A stretch of 37,295 nucleotides of DNA from Sphingobacteriales bacterium (GCA_024640465.1 JAHEEX010000009.1:1-37295); one strand, 5' to 3'; shown: positions 17,208-25,433, counted from the stretch's first letter. Notes: a model not told the origin generated them from the letters alone. Made by a program: numbers and translations.

Positions 17208-17333
17208 AATGAAAAAGATTTGATTACAATTTAGGATAAAAAATGGGGTTTGATAAGATTACAAAAAACTTGGACTGCTATTTTTTTATGCCCTCCTAAA
17301 AATCAATTATACTTGTAGATAAAAAAGTTACCA

Positions 17334-18287
17334 TTGAATAAGCCCTATTCTTTTTTGGTTTGTATACTGCTTGTAATGCTTGTATCTAAAGTCTATACAC
17401 AAGTCAAAGACTTTTCTGTGTATGAGGCTCCGGTTCCGGGTTCAGCATTTACTATAAAAATGATTCCTGTTCAAGGCGGAACTTTCAAAATTGGAAATTA
17501 CATGGCAACAGGAAAAAATCCTGTTGAAACCAAACAGGTAACACTTTCAGACTTTTGGATGGGCGCATTTGAAATCACACATGACCAGTTTGGTATATTC
17601 TATAAAGATGAATCAGTTACCCAGGGTTCAAAAACAGACGCCATTACTAGACCTACAGCTCAATATATCGATCTCAGTTGGAATATGGGTAAAGAAGGCG
17701 GTTTCCCTGTAAACAGCCTCAGCCAGGATGCAGCCCTGATGTTCTGCAGATGGCTGTACCAGAAAACCGGGATTTTTTACAGGCTGCCTACAGAAGCTGA
17801 ATGGGAATATGCATGCAGGGCCGGTACAAATACACTCTATCCATTTGGCAATGATGCGAAATTGCTGGATGACCATGCCTGGTATCAAAAAAACAGTAAA
17901 AATAAGTATCAAAAAGTTGGCTTAAAAAAACCTAATCCCTGGGGGTTTTATGATATGCTGGGAAATGTTTGTGAATGGACCTTAGATCAGTATGATGACA
18001 ATTATTTCAATCTGATTGGCAAACAACCGGTTGATCCTGTAATACCTCCTGGAAGTCGTTATCCAAGGAGTTTAAGAGGTGGGTCGTATCTCGACCCTGC
18101 ACCACAATTGGCAAATGGTTACCGTTTTGAATCAGAACCATCCTGGAACAAAAGAGATCCGCAAGTTCCAAAAAGCCGCTGGTGGCTGACTGACGCGCCG
18201 TTTGTAGGATTCAGGATTCTTTGCCCCCGTAAACAACCATCAGCTGAAGAAGCTGACAAATTTTATTCGTTGTACCTGGGAAAATAA
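17334..18287 (+). CDS. secreted SUMF1 / formylglycine-generating-enzyme-like protein
   Basis: A 317-residue protein with a Sec signal peptide (MNKPYSFLVCILLVMLVSKVYTQ) and one FGE-sulfatase (SUMF1) domain. Family motifs include GGTFKIGN, DFWMGAFEITHDQFGIF, RLPTEAEWEYACRAGT, NPWGFYDMLGNVCEWTLDQYD and LRGGSYLD. The C-terminal GFRILCP lacks the GFRCA-type cysteine placement of true formylglycine generators, so sulfatase activation is unlikely; many bacterial SUMF1 proteins have other or structural roles, for example the gliding proteins GldJ and GldK. The start is TTG, the only one that gives a complete signal peptide. It precedes the oxidoreductase gene by 157 bp. Confidence 0.9.
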   Translation: MNKPYSFLVCILLVMLVSKVYTQVKDFSVYEAPVPGSAFTIKMIPVQGGTFKIGNYMATGKNPVETKQVTLSDFWMGAFEITHDQFGIFYKDESVTQGSKTDAITRPTAQYIDLSWNMGKEGGFPVNSLSQDAALMFCRWLYQKTGIFYRLPTEAEWEYACRAGTNTLYPFGNDAKLLDDHAWYQKNSKNKYQKVGLKKPNPWGFYDMLGNVCEWTLDQYDDNYFNLIGKQPVDPVIPPGSRYPRSLRGGSYLDPAPQLANGYRFESEPSWNKRDPQVPKSRWWLTDAPFVGFRILCPRKQPSAEEADKFYSLYLGK

Positions 18288-18444
18288 TTTTTAACTTCCG
18301 GTAATTTAATAGAAGCAGAATACACTCATGATATATAAAGGCCAATGAAGGCCAAAGAGATTTAAGAGAATATAAAAAATACTTACCCATTCATACAATG
18401 TTTTTTTTTAACATCATGATCCTTTAAATAATAATTTCTTTTTT

Positions 18445-19782
18445 ATGAACGATTCTTCCAAACCTACACGCCGCGATTTTGTCAGGCAAAGCAGTCTGCT
18501 CGCCGGGGGCCTTGTAGCCAGTCCGCTTTTGTCAAAAGCTAATTTCTTTTCAGGTGCAGATGACACTATCAAAATTGCCCTTATAGGATGTGGTGGCCGG
18601 GGCACAGGCGCTGCCATGCAGGCATTGCTTACAAAACAAAATGTGAAACTGGTTGCCATGGCGGATGCATTTCGCGACAGGCTGGATGATTGTTATAAAG
18701 CACTTAATTCAGATGACTTGTCTGACTGGTCTGGCGTAAAAGGCAATGTAAAAAATAAGATAGATGTGCCCGAAGAAAGAAAATTCACCGGTTTTGATGG
18801 TTATTTAAAGGCCATTCCCCTTGCCGATGTTGTAATCCTTACCACGCCTCCGGGCTTTCGGCCAATCCATTTTGAAGAAGCTGTAAAACAAAACAAACAC
18901 ATCTTCATGGAAAAACCAGTTGCCACCGATCCCGCGGGAATTAAAAGAGTACTGGTTGCGGCGGAAGAAGCCAAAAAGAAAAAATTGAATGTAGTTGTTG
19001 GTTTACAACGCCATTATCAGAATTCATACAAAGAATTATATAAAAGAAAAGATTTGATTGGCGACATCACGTCTGCACAGGCCTGGTGGAACAATGATGG
19101 GGTTTGGGTGAATCCAAGAAAAGAGGGACAAACAGAAATGGAATACCAGATGCGTAACTGGTATTATTTTGTATGGCTTTGCGGCGACCACATAGTGGAA
19201 CAACATATTCATAATATTGATGTTGTGAACTGGTTCAAAAACGGCTATCCGGTGAAGGCGCAGGGTATGGGTGGACGTGAGGTGAGAAAAGGAAAAGAAT
19301 ACGGAGAGATATTTGATCATCACTATGTGGAATTTCAATATGCAGATGGTTCAATTCTTAACAGTCAATGCCGGCATATAAAAAATACCATGTCGAAAGT
19401 GGATGAATTACTCATTGGAACCAAAGGCAAGATCTTCTGCGGCAATGCAAATATTGTAGACCATAGAGGAAACGTTTTATACCAGTTTGATAAAAAAACA
19501 GAAAACAACCCATACCAGACAGAACATGACGAGTTATTTGCAGCAATAGCTAAAGGAGAATATAAATTTTCGGATGCTGAAAATGGCGCCAAAAGCACTA
19601 TGACAGCCATCTTTGGAAGAATGGCAACATATTCCGGACAAGTTCTGGATTGGGATAAAGTGCTTAATTCGGGACTGGACCTTCATCCTAAAACCTACGA
19701 TTTTGCAGCTGCACCACCAGTGCTGCCAGGGCCGGATGGATTTTACAAAATCGCCACACCGGGTATTACTAAATATGCCTGA
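18445..19782 (+). CDS. Tat-exported Gfo/Idh/MocA family oxidoreductase
   Basis: A 445-residue NAD(P)-dependent oxidoreductase with a twin-arginine signal (TRRDFVRQ, residues 8-15, then a hydrophobic Leu/Ala/Gly stretch). The Rossmann fold begins IKIALIGCGGRGTGAAM. The catalytic EKPVATDP motif and a later HIVEQHIHNIDVVNW segment, which supplies the usual His/Asp, are intact. Exported members generally carry their cofactor bound and act on sugars or glycosides, as in glucose-fructose oxidoreductase; that is family knowledge, not visible here. A 23-bp-stem terminator follows. It is probably functionally linked with the TIM-barrel and SUMF1-like neighbours. Confidence 0.92.
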   Translation: MNDSSKPTRRDFVRQSSLLAGGLVASPLLSKANFFSGADDTIKIALIGCGGRGTGAAMQALLTKQNVKLVAMADAFRDRLDDCYKALNSDDLSDWSGVKGNVKNKIDVPEERKFTGFDGYLKAIPLADVVILTTPPGFRPIHFEEAVKQNKHIFMEKPVATDPAGIKRVLVAAEEAKKKKLNVVVGLQRHYQNSYKELYKRKDLIGDITSAQAWWNNDGVWVNPRKEGQTEMEYQMRNWYYFVWLCGDHIVEQHIHNIDVVNWFKNGYPVKAQGMGGREVRKGKEYGEIFDHHYVEFQYADGSILNSQCRHIKNTMSKVDELLIGTKGKIFCGNANIVDHRGNVLYQFDKKTENNPYQTEHDELFAAIAKGEYKFSDAENGAKSTMTAIFGRMATYSGQVLDWDKVLNSGLDLHPKTYDFAAAPPVLPGPDGFYKIATPGITKYA

Positions 19783-19792
19783 TCCGTTTTAT

Positions 19793-19855
19793 ATAACCGC
19801 AAAGAAATAAGAAAATATTGTTTTGTTTTCTTATTTCTTTGCGGTTATTTTTTTT
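19793..19855 (+). terminator. long-stem intrinsic terminator after the oxidoreductase gene
   Basis: A perfect 23-bp stem (ATAACCGCAAAGAAATAAGAAAA and its complement) with a 10-nt loop is followed by eight T residues. It lies 10 nt after the stop. The T run is only on the plus strand side. Confidence 0.9.
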
Positions 19856-20010
19856 AAGACAAATTATCATCGCCATCGTGAAGCCATGGTTCGTGTCCTC
19901 TCGAACCATCATCATTAACATTTCGTTTTCCGCTTCGTGAAGACACGAACCGGGGCATCCCGATAATCAAATACCAAACCTTGAATCTTTTCGATAATTT
20001 ATTTTAAGAC
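19852..20010. mobile_element. candidate MITE-like element with REP-like palindromes
   Basis: A 141-bp segment (19861-20001) starts AAATTATC and ends GATAATTT plus one A, giving 8-bp terminal inverted repeats. It is flanked by the 9-bp direct repeat TTTTAAGAC (19852-19860 and 20002-20010), as after a target-site duplication. Extended by the flanking matches, the direct repeat is 16 of 17 bases (TTTTAAGACAAAxTATC). Inside are two diverged copies in opposite orientation of GGTTCGTGTCyTCwCGAA (19888-19905 and 19934-19951). The right direct repeat contains the stop codon of the ABC permease, leaving its frame intact. No transposase is encoded. Confidence 0.5.
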
Positions 20011-20879
20011 AAAATATCTTTCCGGTTAAATATATAAACAGAAGCTCCCAGAAAAATAACAATATGGGCCGCTAATATTCCTGCTGATCGAAGTACTGCA
20101 GGGAGGTTCTCCACTGACCCTACGATCTGTTCGTTATTACTGTTTACCTGGACGTCAAAAAAGCCCTTCCAGCCTAACATATGTGATGTGAACAGATAAG
20201 GCTTTACGGCATTAAATATGGGAAGGTTGAGTGTGTTCAAAATGGTAAAGACAATGATTATACTCATGCACGCCATAATTGGTCCGATTGAATTTTCGGC
20301 AAAAATACTCAGGAAAAATGCCAGCGATGCCACAGTTAGCATTGCCAGTGCAGCGAAACCAAAAGCAGCCACATAACGCCAAAGGGTATCCGATTGTAAA
20401 ATTTGTGTGACCACTTCACTCTTCATGATGATCATGTCATCTGCCCCAAAAATCAACATTGAAAGGAACAGCGCCCACACTGCCATCCAGATAAGCAGGG
20501 CGAGTGTATAAACAGCAGATGCCAGGAATTTACTGATAATAAGTTTTGTCCTGCTTACCGGCTTTGATACGAGCAATCGAAGTGTACCCATATTGGCCTC
20601 ACCGGAAATCATATCGCCAGCCACCAGGGCAATAAGCAAGGGCACATGGATCAGCAAGGTCTGTAAAATGATATATGCCAGCAGGTACCCATTGAGGATT
20701 TTCCCTTCCACATTAAATGAATCAGATAATGTCTGCATCCCAAATTTAATATAGGTTTCCCCATCAACATAAAAGCCCAGTTGAATTAATCCTACGATCG
20801 CTGCTATTGCAGCAAATGCGATATAGGTCCGGGGCTTATGGAAAATTTTAAACAGTTCAATTTGTACCAGTTTCCACAT
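20004..20879 (-). CDS. ABC-2 type transporter permease
   Basis: A 291-residue integral membrane protein with six predicted helices, opening MWKLVQIELFKIFHKPRTYI as is usual for ABC-2 permeases of the drug/lipid exporter kind. The motif GDMISGEANMGTLRLLVSKPVSRTKLI marks the cytoplasmic loop that contacts the ATPase. It is co-transcribed with the ATPase gene, overlapping it by 23 bp. The substrate is unknown. The final codons (DILS) lie within the direct repeat that flanks a small MITE-like element. Confidence 0.93.
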   Translation of the reverse strand: MWKLVQIELFKIFHKPRTYIAFAAIAAIVGLIQLGFYVDGETYIKFGMQTLSDSFNVEGKILNGYLLAYIILQTLLIHVPLLIALVAGDMISGEANMGTLRLLVSKPVSRTKLIISKFLASAVYTLALLIWMAVWALFLSMLIFGADDMIIMKSEVVTQILQSDTLWRYVAAFGFAALAMLTVASLAFFLSIFAENSIGPIMACMSIIIVFTILNTLNLPIFNAVKPYLFTSHMLGWKGFFDVQVNSNNEQIVGSVENLPAVLRSAGILAAHIVIFLGASVYIFNRKDILS

Positions 20880-21795
20880 GTGCTTTTTCCTTTGTAAGTG
20901 AGAGAAAATATTCTTCCAATGAATTAACCGGCTTTAATGATATTACCTGAACGTCCATTTCCACCAGCTGCCTGACCAACATAGGAATCTCATCCCTGGA
21001 AATATCCAAAATCAGTTTTCCGGAGTATGCAGATTTCCTGAGGTGCTCATTCCAAAAGGTTGTTTCCAGTTTTGTCCTACAGTCAATATTATCAGTGGTT
21101 TCAATTTCCAATACAAGTTTTGCAGGATCCACAAGTTCGCGAACTGACCCTTCAATAATTTTTTTCCCTTTATCTATTATAAGGATCCTGTTTGCAATCT
21201 GTTCCATTTCCCCCAGCAAATGGGAAGAAACAAGAAATGTTTTCTGTTGATCCATGCTAAGCATCTGGATCAGGTTTCTGATATCAGCTATACCCTGTGG
21301 ATCAAGACCGTTGGTTGGCTCATCGAGGATGATGAGGTCCGGATCATGCACCAGGGAAACGGCAATGCCTAACCGTTGTTTCATGCCCTGTGAGTAGGTT
21401 CGTACTTTGTCACCTCCCCTATCCTCTAACCCAACCTGGCCTAACTTAATGGCCAACTCTCTACGGGTGAACGACTTACCACTAAGCCTGGCAAACAAAG
21501 AGAGATTATCCAGTCCACTCAGGTATTTATACAGGTCAGGTTTTTCAATAACAGCACCAACTTTACCCAATATCTCATTACGGCTTTGATTAAGGTCTTT
21601 ACCGAAAATTTTTATCTGGCCACCAGTGGGTCGAATAAGTGTTAACAGCATACGGATAGTAGTTGATTTTCCTGCGCCGTTCTGGCCCAGGAAACCAAAA
21701 ACATCGCCTTTAAATACAGAAAAGGATAATCGATCAACAACCGTAATTCCAGAAAACTGCTTAGATAAATCCTTCACTTCTATGATCTTATGCAT
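20857..21795 (-). CDS. ABC transporter ATP-binding protein
   Basis: A 312-residue ATPase partner of the downstream permease. Walker A is GQNGAGKST (37-45), the signature is YSQGMKQR (134-141), Walker B is LIILDEPTNGLDP (154-166) and the switch His lies in VSSHLLGEME. The C-terminal 90 residues form the extra domain common in drug-type exporters. The ORF track extends to 21939, but the ATG at 21795 begins the conserved MHKIIEVKDLSKQF; the upstream 48 codons are Tyr/Phe/His-rich and unlike a coding N-terminus. Confidence 0.94.
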   Translation of the reverse strand: MHKIIEVKDLSKQFSGITVVDRLSFSVFKGDVFGFLGQNGAGKSTTIRMLLTLIRPTGGQIKIFGKDLNQSRNEILGKVGAVIEKPDLYKYLSGLDNLSLFARLSGKSFTRRELAIKLGQVGLEDRGGDKVRTYSQGMKQRLGIAVSLVHDPDLIILDEPTNGLDPQGIADIRNLIQMLSMDQQKTFLVSSHLLGEMEQIANRILIIDKGKKIIEGSVRELVDPAKLVLEIETTDNIDCRTKLETTFWNEHLRKSAYSGKLILDISRDEIPMLVRQLVEMDVQVISLKPVNSLEEYFLSLTKEKAHVETGTN

Positions 21796-22155
21796 ACAGA
21801 GGGGGTGAATTATGCTGTTATAACAAAAATAAGGGTTAGAGGTTTTGTAAATCAATTCATTAGGAGAGATAAAAAAATATTTTACGTAAAACGCTTGCAA
21901 ATGTGCCCACCTGTGTATTAGCTTTGTTTCATAATCCACCCTAATAAGTTTTCCTTCTCTGGGTTATCCTCCGATTAACTACACTTCTATCCATTTCCAA
22001 AGACCATCTCAAAACGTCTTAACAACCACAGTATAACAAATCCAGGTTCCGGTCTAAACCAATGCTTATTCTCGTTTTTTACAACTTTCTCCAAATCGCC
22101 TGAAAACCGCCCAATCCTCGAACAACCGCGATTTACCACCTCTTAACCACAAAAG
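21796..22155. other. divergent intergenic region with long G-poor leader
   Basis: This 360-bp gap has no gene. It holds a promoter-like pair for the plus-strand gene (21895-21926). The following 220 nt are rich in C, T and A, with G at only about a tenth of positions on the plus strand, ending CCACAAAAG just before the ATG. No stable hairpin or riboswitch was recognised. Confidence 0.6.
21895..21926 (+). promoter_or_regulatory. putative primary-sigma promoter of the 429-aa T9SS gene
   Basis: TTG at 21895-21897 and TAGCTTTG at 21919-21926, separated by 21 nt, fit the Bacteroidota TTG/TAnnTTTG pattern. Transcription would begin near 21933 and give a leader of about 220 nt. Confidence 0.5.
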
Positions 22156-23445
22156 ATGAAAAAGTTGTTACCTATTAACGGGTTTATGTACCTGTTGATA
22201 TTTACCCTCACAAGCGGAGCCTTCAATAAGGTTTCAGCGCAATGTATCGCTCCTTCTTTAACTTTTGAAAATCCCGTACTTGTATCAGGTACAAACGGCA
22301 AGGTTGGAGCCACTTACAAATTCCCTTTTGTTACAACTACAGCAGACGCATATATCAGAATTGATAGTATAGTTGGCGGAGCTTCATTATTAAACATAGA
22401 TATTACCAGTACAGGATACCAGCACGCCTGGCAACCGGTTGTTGATGGACCTTCCACTCCTGCAGGAAGCAAGTATTATATACGTTGGAATATTTCATTC
22501 AAAAATGCAGGGACCAATGAAAATACATCAATCGGTTGTCTGAATTTATCTGCCATTGATGTAGATGGTGATAATGTACGTATGCGCGAATATGTTGAAG
22601 CTTTTAACTGTGTTCAGCATACTCATCCTTATCCATCAGTCCTTGAAATCAACATGATGAATACCAGTTCAGGTATGTGCACCATGGCAATGGGACAGGT
22701 TGCCAACAAACCAAACATTGATACCAATGCAAACGATACCCGGATAAATTTTGATTTTGGCACTACCAATTCGGTTTCATTCGTAACAGGTGCGATGGTT
22801 GATAACAATTCAACAGGAGCTGCTGCTACAGATCGCCACTTTAGCCTGTATTTTAAAAATTTCAGCAATGTGTCAACATTACCAGTTCGCTTATTGAGCT
22901 TTTCAGGAAGGGCAATAAGTAATAATAGTGTTCAGGTGAGCTGGGTAACAGAACTGGAAGTGAATAACAAACAATTTGAAATTCAACGCAGCTTTGACGG
23001 TAAGGATTTTCAGACAGTAGCCATTGCATTTAGTTTGGAAGGCACCGGAACTAAAGCCTATAAAATAACAGATAAGATTCCGTCAGGTTCGCCTTCAAAA
23101 GTTTACTACAGGATCAAACAAATTGATATTGATGATAAGTATTCGATAAGCAAAATCATTTTGATCAGCATGGAAGAAAGTAATAACATGTTCATTAAGC
23201 TTTCACCAAACCCTGTTGAAAATGAATTTACATTAACACTTGAAAATAGCAGTACTCCGTTAACATCGATAAGGATTGTGGATATGTCGGGCAGGGAAAT
23301 TTTCAGGAAAAGCCTCGCCGGTTTGAATACCAATATGCACCGACTGGATGCCAGGCAGGCCAATATGCAAAAGCCGGGCATGTACATTGCGGAATTGCTC
23401 TTTGCCGATGGCAGTCATACAACACAAAAGATGATTAAAAGATAA
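22156..23445 (+). CDS. secreted protein with T9SS type A sorting domain
   Basis: A 429-residue exported protein with a Sec signal peptide (MKKLLPINGFMYLLIFTLTSGAFNKVSAQ). Residues about 30-240 form an unrecognised beta-rich domain. Around 250-345 is a fibronectin-III-like stalk (VQVSWVTELEVNNKQFEIQRSFDG...VYYRIKQIDIDDKYSISKI). The last 75 residues are a type IX secretion signal: SPNPVENEFTLTLEN, then a DMSGREIF turn and a terminal KMIKR. It should cross the outer membrane and be surface-attached or released. The function of the N-terminal domain is unknown. A terminator follows, and a promoter with a long leader precedes. Confidence 0.92.
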   Translation: MKKLLPINGFMYLLIFTLTSGAFNKVSAQCIAPSLTFENPVLVSGTNGKVGATYKFPFVTTTADAYIRIDSIVGGASLLNIDITSTGYQHAWQPVVDGPSTPAGSKYYIRWNISFKNAGTNENTSIGCLNLSAIDVDGDNVRMREYVEAFNCVQHTHPYPSVLEINMMNTSSGMCTMAMGQVANKPNIDTNANDTRINFDFGTTNSVSFVTGAMVDNNSTGAAATDRHFSLYFKNFSNVSTLPVRLLSFSGRAISNNSVQVSWVTELEVNNKQFEIQRSFDGKDFQTVAIAFSLEGTGTKAYKITDKIPSGSPSKVYYRIKQIDIDDKYSISKIILISMEESNNMFIKLSPNPVENEFTLTLENSSTPLTSIRIVDMSGREIFRKSLAGLNTNMHRLDARQANMQKPGMYIAELLFADGSHTTQKMIKR

Positions 23446-23481
23446 TTTTCAAAATACTTTTTTAGAGGTTGTGAATCTTAA

Positions 23482-23512
23482 CGGGGCCTCTTTTCCTGGA
23501 GGCCCCCTTTTT
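23482..23512 (+). terminator. intrinsic terminator after the 429-aa T9SS gene
   Basis: An 8-bp GC-rich stem (GGGGCCTC / GAGGCCCC) with an 8-nt loop is followed by CTTTTT, 37 nt after the stop. Confidence 0.85.
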
Positions 23513-23515
23513 AAA

Positions 23516-23543
23516 AAAGTAGAAAGTGAAAAGTGGAAAGTGA
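23516..23543 (+). repeat. 7-bp tandem repeat tract (AAAGTNN x4)
   Basis: Four exact-register heptamers AAAGTAG, AAAGTGA, AAAGTGG, AAAGTGA follow the terminator directly. The unit is the same as in the tract after pdxA. Confidence 0.8.
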
Positions 23544-23708
23544 TAATATAAAATGTAAAAATCAATTTCAGAATATGCAATAACTGGTTTTTAGTGCTTT
23601 TTCCAATCCATACTTTCTGATAAACCATATCCAAGAAGATATTTCAATTCCATTGATGGCCAGCGGCCTTTTAGACCTTACATTTTTTAATTTAAAAATC
23701 TTGGAATT

Positions 23709-24401
23709 ATGGAAACTTCATTTTTTGCCCGCGTCGGTCGTCTTAGTGGAATCATTATTATGGCAATGATCCTGCTTACGAGTATTAATGCTAAAATATT
23801 TAAAACCCCTATCGAGCCCTTTACAGTTAAGTCTGAGGCTTCTGTTGAAACCAACTCTCAATTGCTTGGATTCCGCGGCGAAAGTAACCGCCAGAAAAAA
23901 GTTGTACTGAAATGGAATGTTGCTTCCCCTGAATTATTTACCTATAATATAGAAAAAAGCAGGGACGGTGAAAACTTTACAGCTATTCAAACAAGCGGTA
24001 TCCAACAGGATAAGGACAATAGCTTCTACTGGACAGATAATTATCCTAAGGCAACTAATTGTTACCGCCTGAGGATGACAGATGCTTCCGGAAAAAGCAG
24101 CTATTCTAAAACACTTGTAATAGAAACTTTTAAAAGCGGCGATGTTGAACTGGTTTGCGCTACCCCACAGGTATCTTTGAATGATATCCAGGTTGATGTT
24201 CAAATGAAAGAATACGGATATGTAAACCTGCACATCACCAATGATAAAGGTGAAATCATTTTGCAACAAAGAGAGAAATGTAAAACAGGTATCAACCAAT
24301 ACCTGATCAACGGCAGCCATGACCTTAAACCGGGAGACTACTTTTTAAAAGTAGTGGTGAATGGTACAGACAGGATGCTGGTTCATCTGATAAAGGAGTA
24401 A
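23709..24401 (+). CDS. small exported protein with FN3-like and degenerate T9SS-tail-like domains
   Basis: A 230-residue protein with an N-terminal hydrophobic signal (ARVGRLSGIIIMAMILLTSINA). Residues about 60-140 match the stalk module seen in the other secreted proteins here (YNIEKSRDGENFTAIQ...NCYRLRMTDASGKSSYSKTLVI). The final 80 residues have the layout of a type IX sorting domain (LHITNDKGEIILQQ...LKPGDYFLKVVVNGTDRMLVHLIKE) but lack the usual PNP start, so secretion by T9SS is uncertain. There is no other domain. The upstream region contains TACATTTT, a weak -7 match. Confidence 0.8.
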   Translation: METSFFARVGRLSGIIIMAMILLTSINAKIFKTPIEPFTVKSEASVETNSQLLGFRGESNRQKKVVLKWNVASPELFTYNIEKSRDGENFTAIQTSGIQQDKDNSFYWTDNYPKATNCYRLRMTDASGKSSYSKTLVIETFKSGDVELVCATPQVSLNDIQVDVQMKEYGYVNLHITNDKGEIILQQREKCKTGINQYLINGSHDLKPGDYFLKVVVNGTDRMLVHLIKE

Positions 24402-24421
24402 TTAAGTTTAGTTTTATTTCA

Positions 24422-24465
24422 AAATAAAGAGGCACTTTACCAAAATGTAAAGTGCCTCTTTATTT
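24422..24465. terminator. bidirectional terminator between convergent genes
   Basis: A perfect 19-bp stem (AAATAAAGAGGCACTTTAC and its complement) with a 6-nt loop lies between the stops of the 230-aa gene (+) and the winged-helix regulator (-). T-rich stretches lie on both outer sides. Confidence 0.88.
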
Positions 24466-24492
24466 TACTTAGATGATAAAGGATTAAACCAA

Positions 24493-24789
24493 CTATTTAC
24501 CTGCAGATAAATATGTCTGCAGGTTTTTGACATACTGATCAAATGCTTTAATGCCGGCCTGCGTTATTTTACAAATAGTTTGCGGATAATTATCTTTAAA
24601 CTGTTTTATGATATCGATATATCCGGCTTCACGGAGTTTTTGTAACTGAACACTCAGGTTTCCGGCGGTGGCACCGGTCTTATCTTTCAGGAATGTAAAT
24701 TCAGCCTCCTTCACACCAATAAGCAATGATACAACAGCCAGGCGAAGCTGCGAATGTAAGACAGGATCCAGTTCTTTGAATTCACTCAT
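24493..24789 (-). CDS. winged-helix transcriptional regulator
   Basis: A 98-residue stand-alone winged-helix DNA-binding protein (MarR/ArsR-like, HTH_34 type). Recognisable segments are LRLAVVSLLIGVKEAEFTFLKDKTGATAGNLSVQLQKLREAGYIDI, where TGATAGNLSVQLQKL is the recognition helix region, and a wing followed by a C-terminal helix, KAFDQYVKNL, for dimerisation. No sensor domain is present. Its ATG overlaps the stop of the upstream membrane-protein gene by 4 bp, so translation is coupled. It probably regulates its own operon or responds to the membrane partners; that is inference. Confidence 0.92.
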   Translation of the reverse strand: MSEFKELDPVLHSQLRLAVVSLLIGVKEAEFTFLKDKTGATAGNLSVQLQKLREAGYIDIIKQFKDNYPQTICKITQAGIKAFDQYVKNLQTYLSAGK

Positions 24790-25433
24790 AAGTTAACCTG
24801 CTCGCCGGAAGTTAAGGAATCTGATTTACCATATTTAATAAGCGCTATATGTCCCGGCACTAAATAACCCATTGCAACACAAAATGCATGAACCAATAAA
24901 ACTTCTGCTCCAAGTTTTTCCTTGAAATAAAAAATTGTAAAGGCTCCGGTCCAGTTGATTAATGCACCTATGATTAGTAAGCGGTACCTGAATGCAGAAC
25001 CATGTATAAACATCCAGAAACCATACAACAATAATAAATACCCGAAATTTAGGCCGGCATTATTCAAATCCAATTGACTGTTCCCATAAACCATTATTGC
25101 AAGGCTAATAAAAAAGGCAACCCCAATTTTATTAACCAGTTCGTTAGTATATGTTTTAACCTTAATAACAGGCTTCACAAAATATTTTCTCAAAAATTGT
25201 TCATAAACAACCACCATGGCAGCTGATATTCCAAATACCTGCCACACGAGGGTTCCTTCATGAATATCTGCCTTAATTAATCCATAATGTACAATACTTG
25301 CAAGGAATAATAACCAGCCCCACAATATCCAGCCTCGTCCACTATCTCTTTCCGCTGCCCTGGCCCGGCCAATCATTTGTTCTATTAACCGAAGGCTTTC
25401 CTCACCGCTAAACGAAGTGGTTTCCTTTTTCAT
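24786..25433 (-). CDS. multi-pass membrane protein, paralogue A
   Basis: A 215-residue membrane protein with about six helices and a cytosolic N-terminal amphipathic segment (EESLRLIEQMIGRARAAERDSGRGWILWGW). A cytoplasmic loop reads IKVKTYTNELVNKI. Both segments are repeated in the upstream neighbour, so the two are tandem paralogues. I cannot assign a function. It overlaps both flanking genes by 4 bp, and the regulator follows directly, suggesting a membrane partner for DNA-binding control. Confidence 0.88.
   Translation of the reverse strand: MKKETTSFSGEESLRLIEQMIGRARAAERDSGRGWILWGWLLFLASIVHYGLIKADIHEGTLVWQVFGISAAMVVVYEQFLRKYFVKPVIKVKTYTNELVNKIGVAFFISLAIMVYGNSQLDLNNAGLNFGYLLLLYGFWMFIHGSAFRYRLLIIGALINWTGAFTIFYFKEKLGAEVLLVHAFCVAMGYLVPGHIALIKYGKSDSLTSGEQVNL

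Noticed and set aside
17334-18287. True formylglycine-generating (sulfatase-activating) enzyme
   Set aside because: The C-terminal cysteine arrangement of active FGE is missing (GFRILCP instead of GFRC) and no sulfatase gene lies nearby.
18338-18358. GGCCAA-TGAA-GGCCAA direct repeat upstream of the oxidoreductase
   Set aside because: A single pair of 6-mers; too little to distinguish from chance, and not near a recognisable promoter.
19793-19855. Long inverted repeat as an insertion-sequence end
   Set aside because: Its position right after a stop codon, short loop and T run fit a terminator better.
20857-21939. Longer N-terminus of the ABC ATPase as in the ORF track
   Set aside because: The extra 48 residues are Tyr/Phe/His-rich and precede a clean ATG at the conserved MHKIIEVKDL start.
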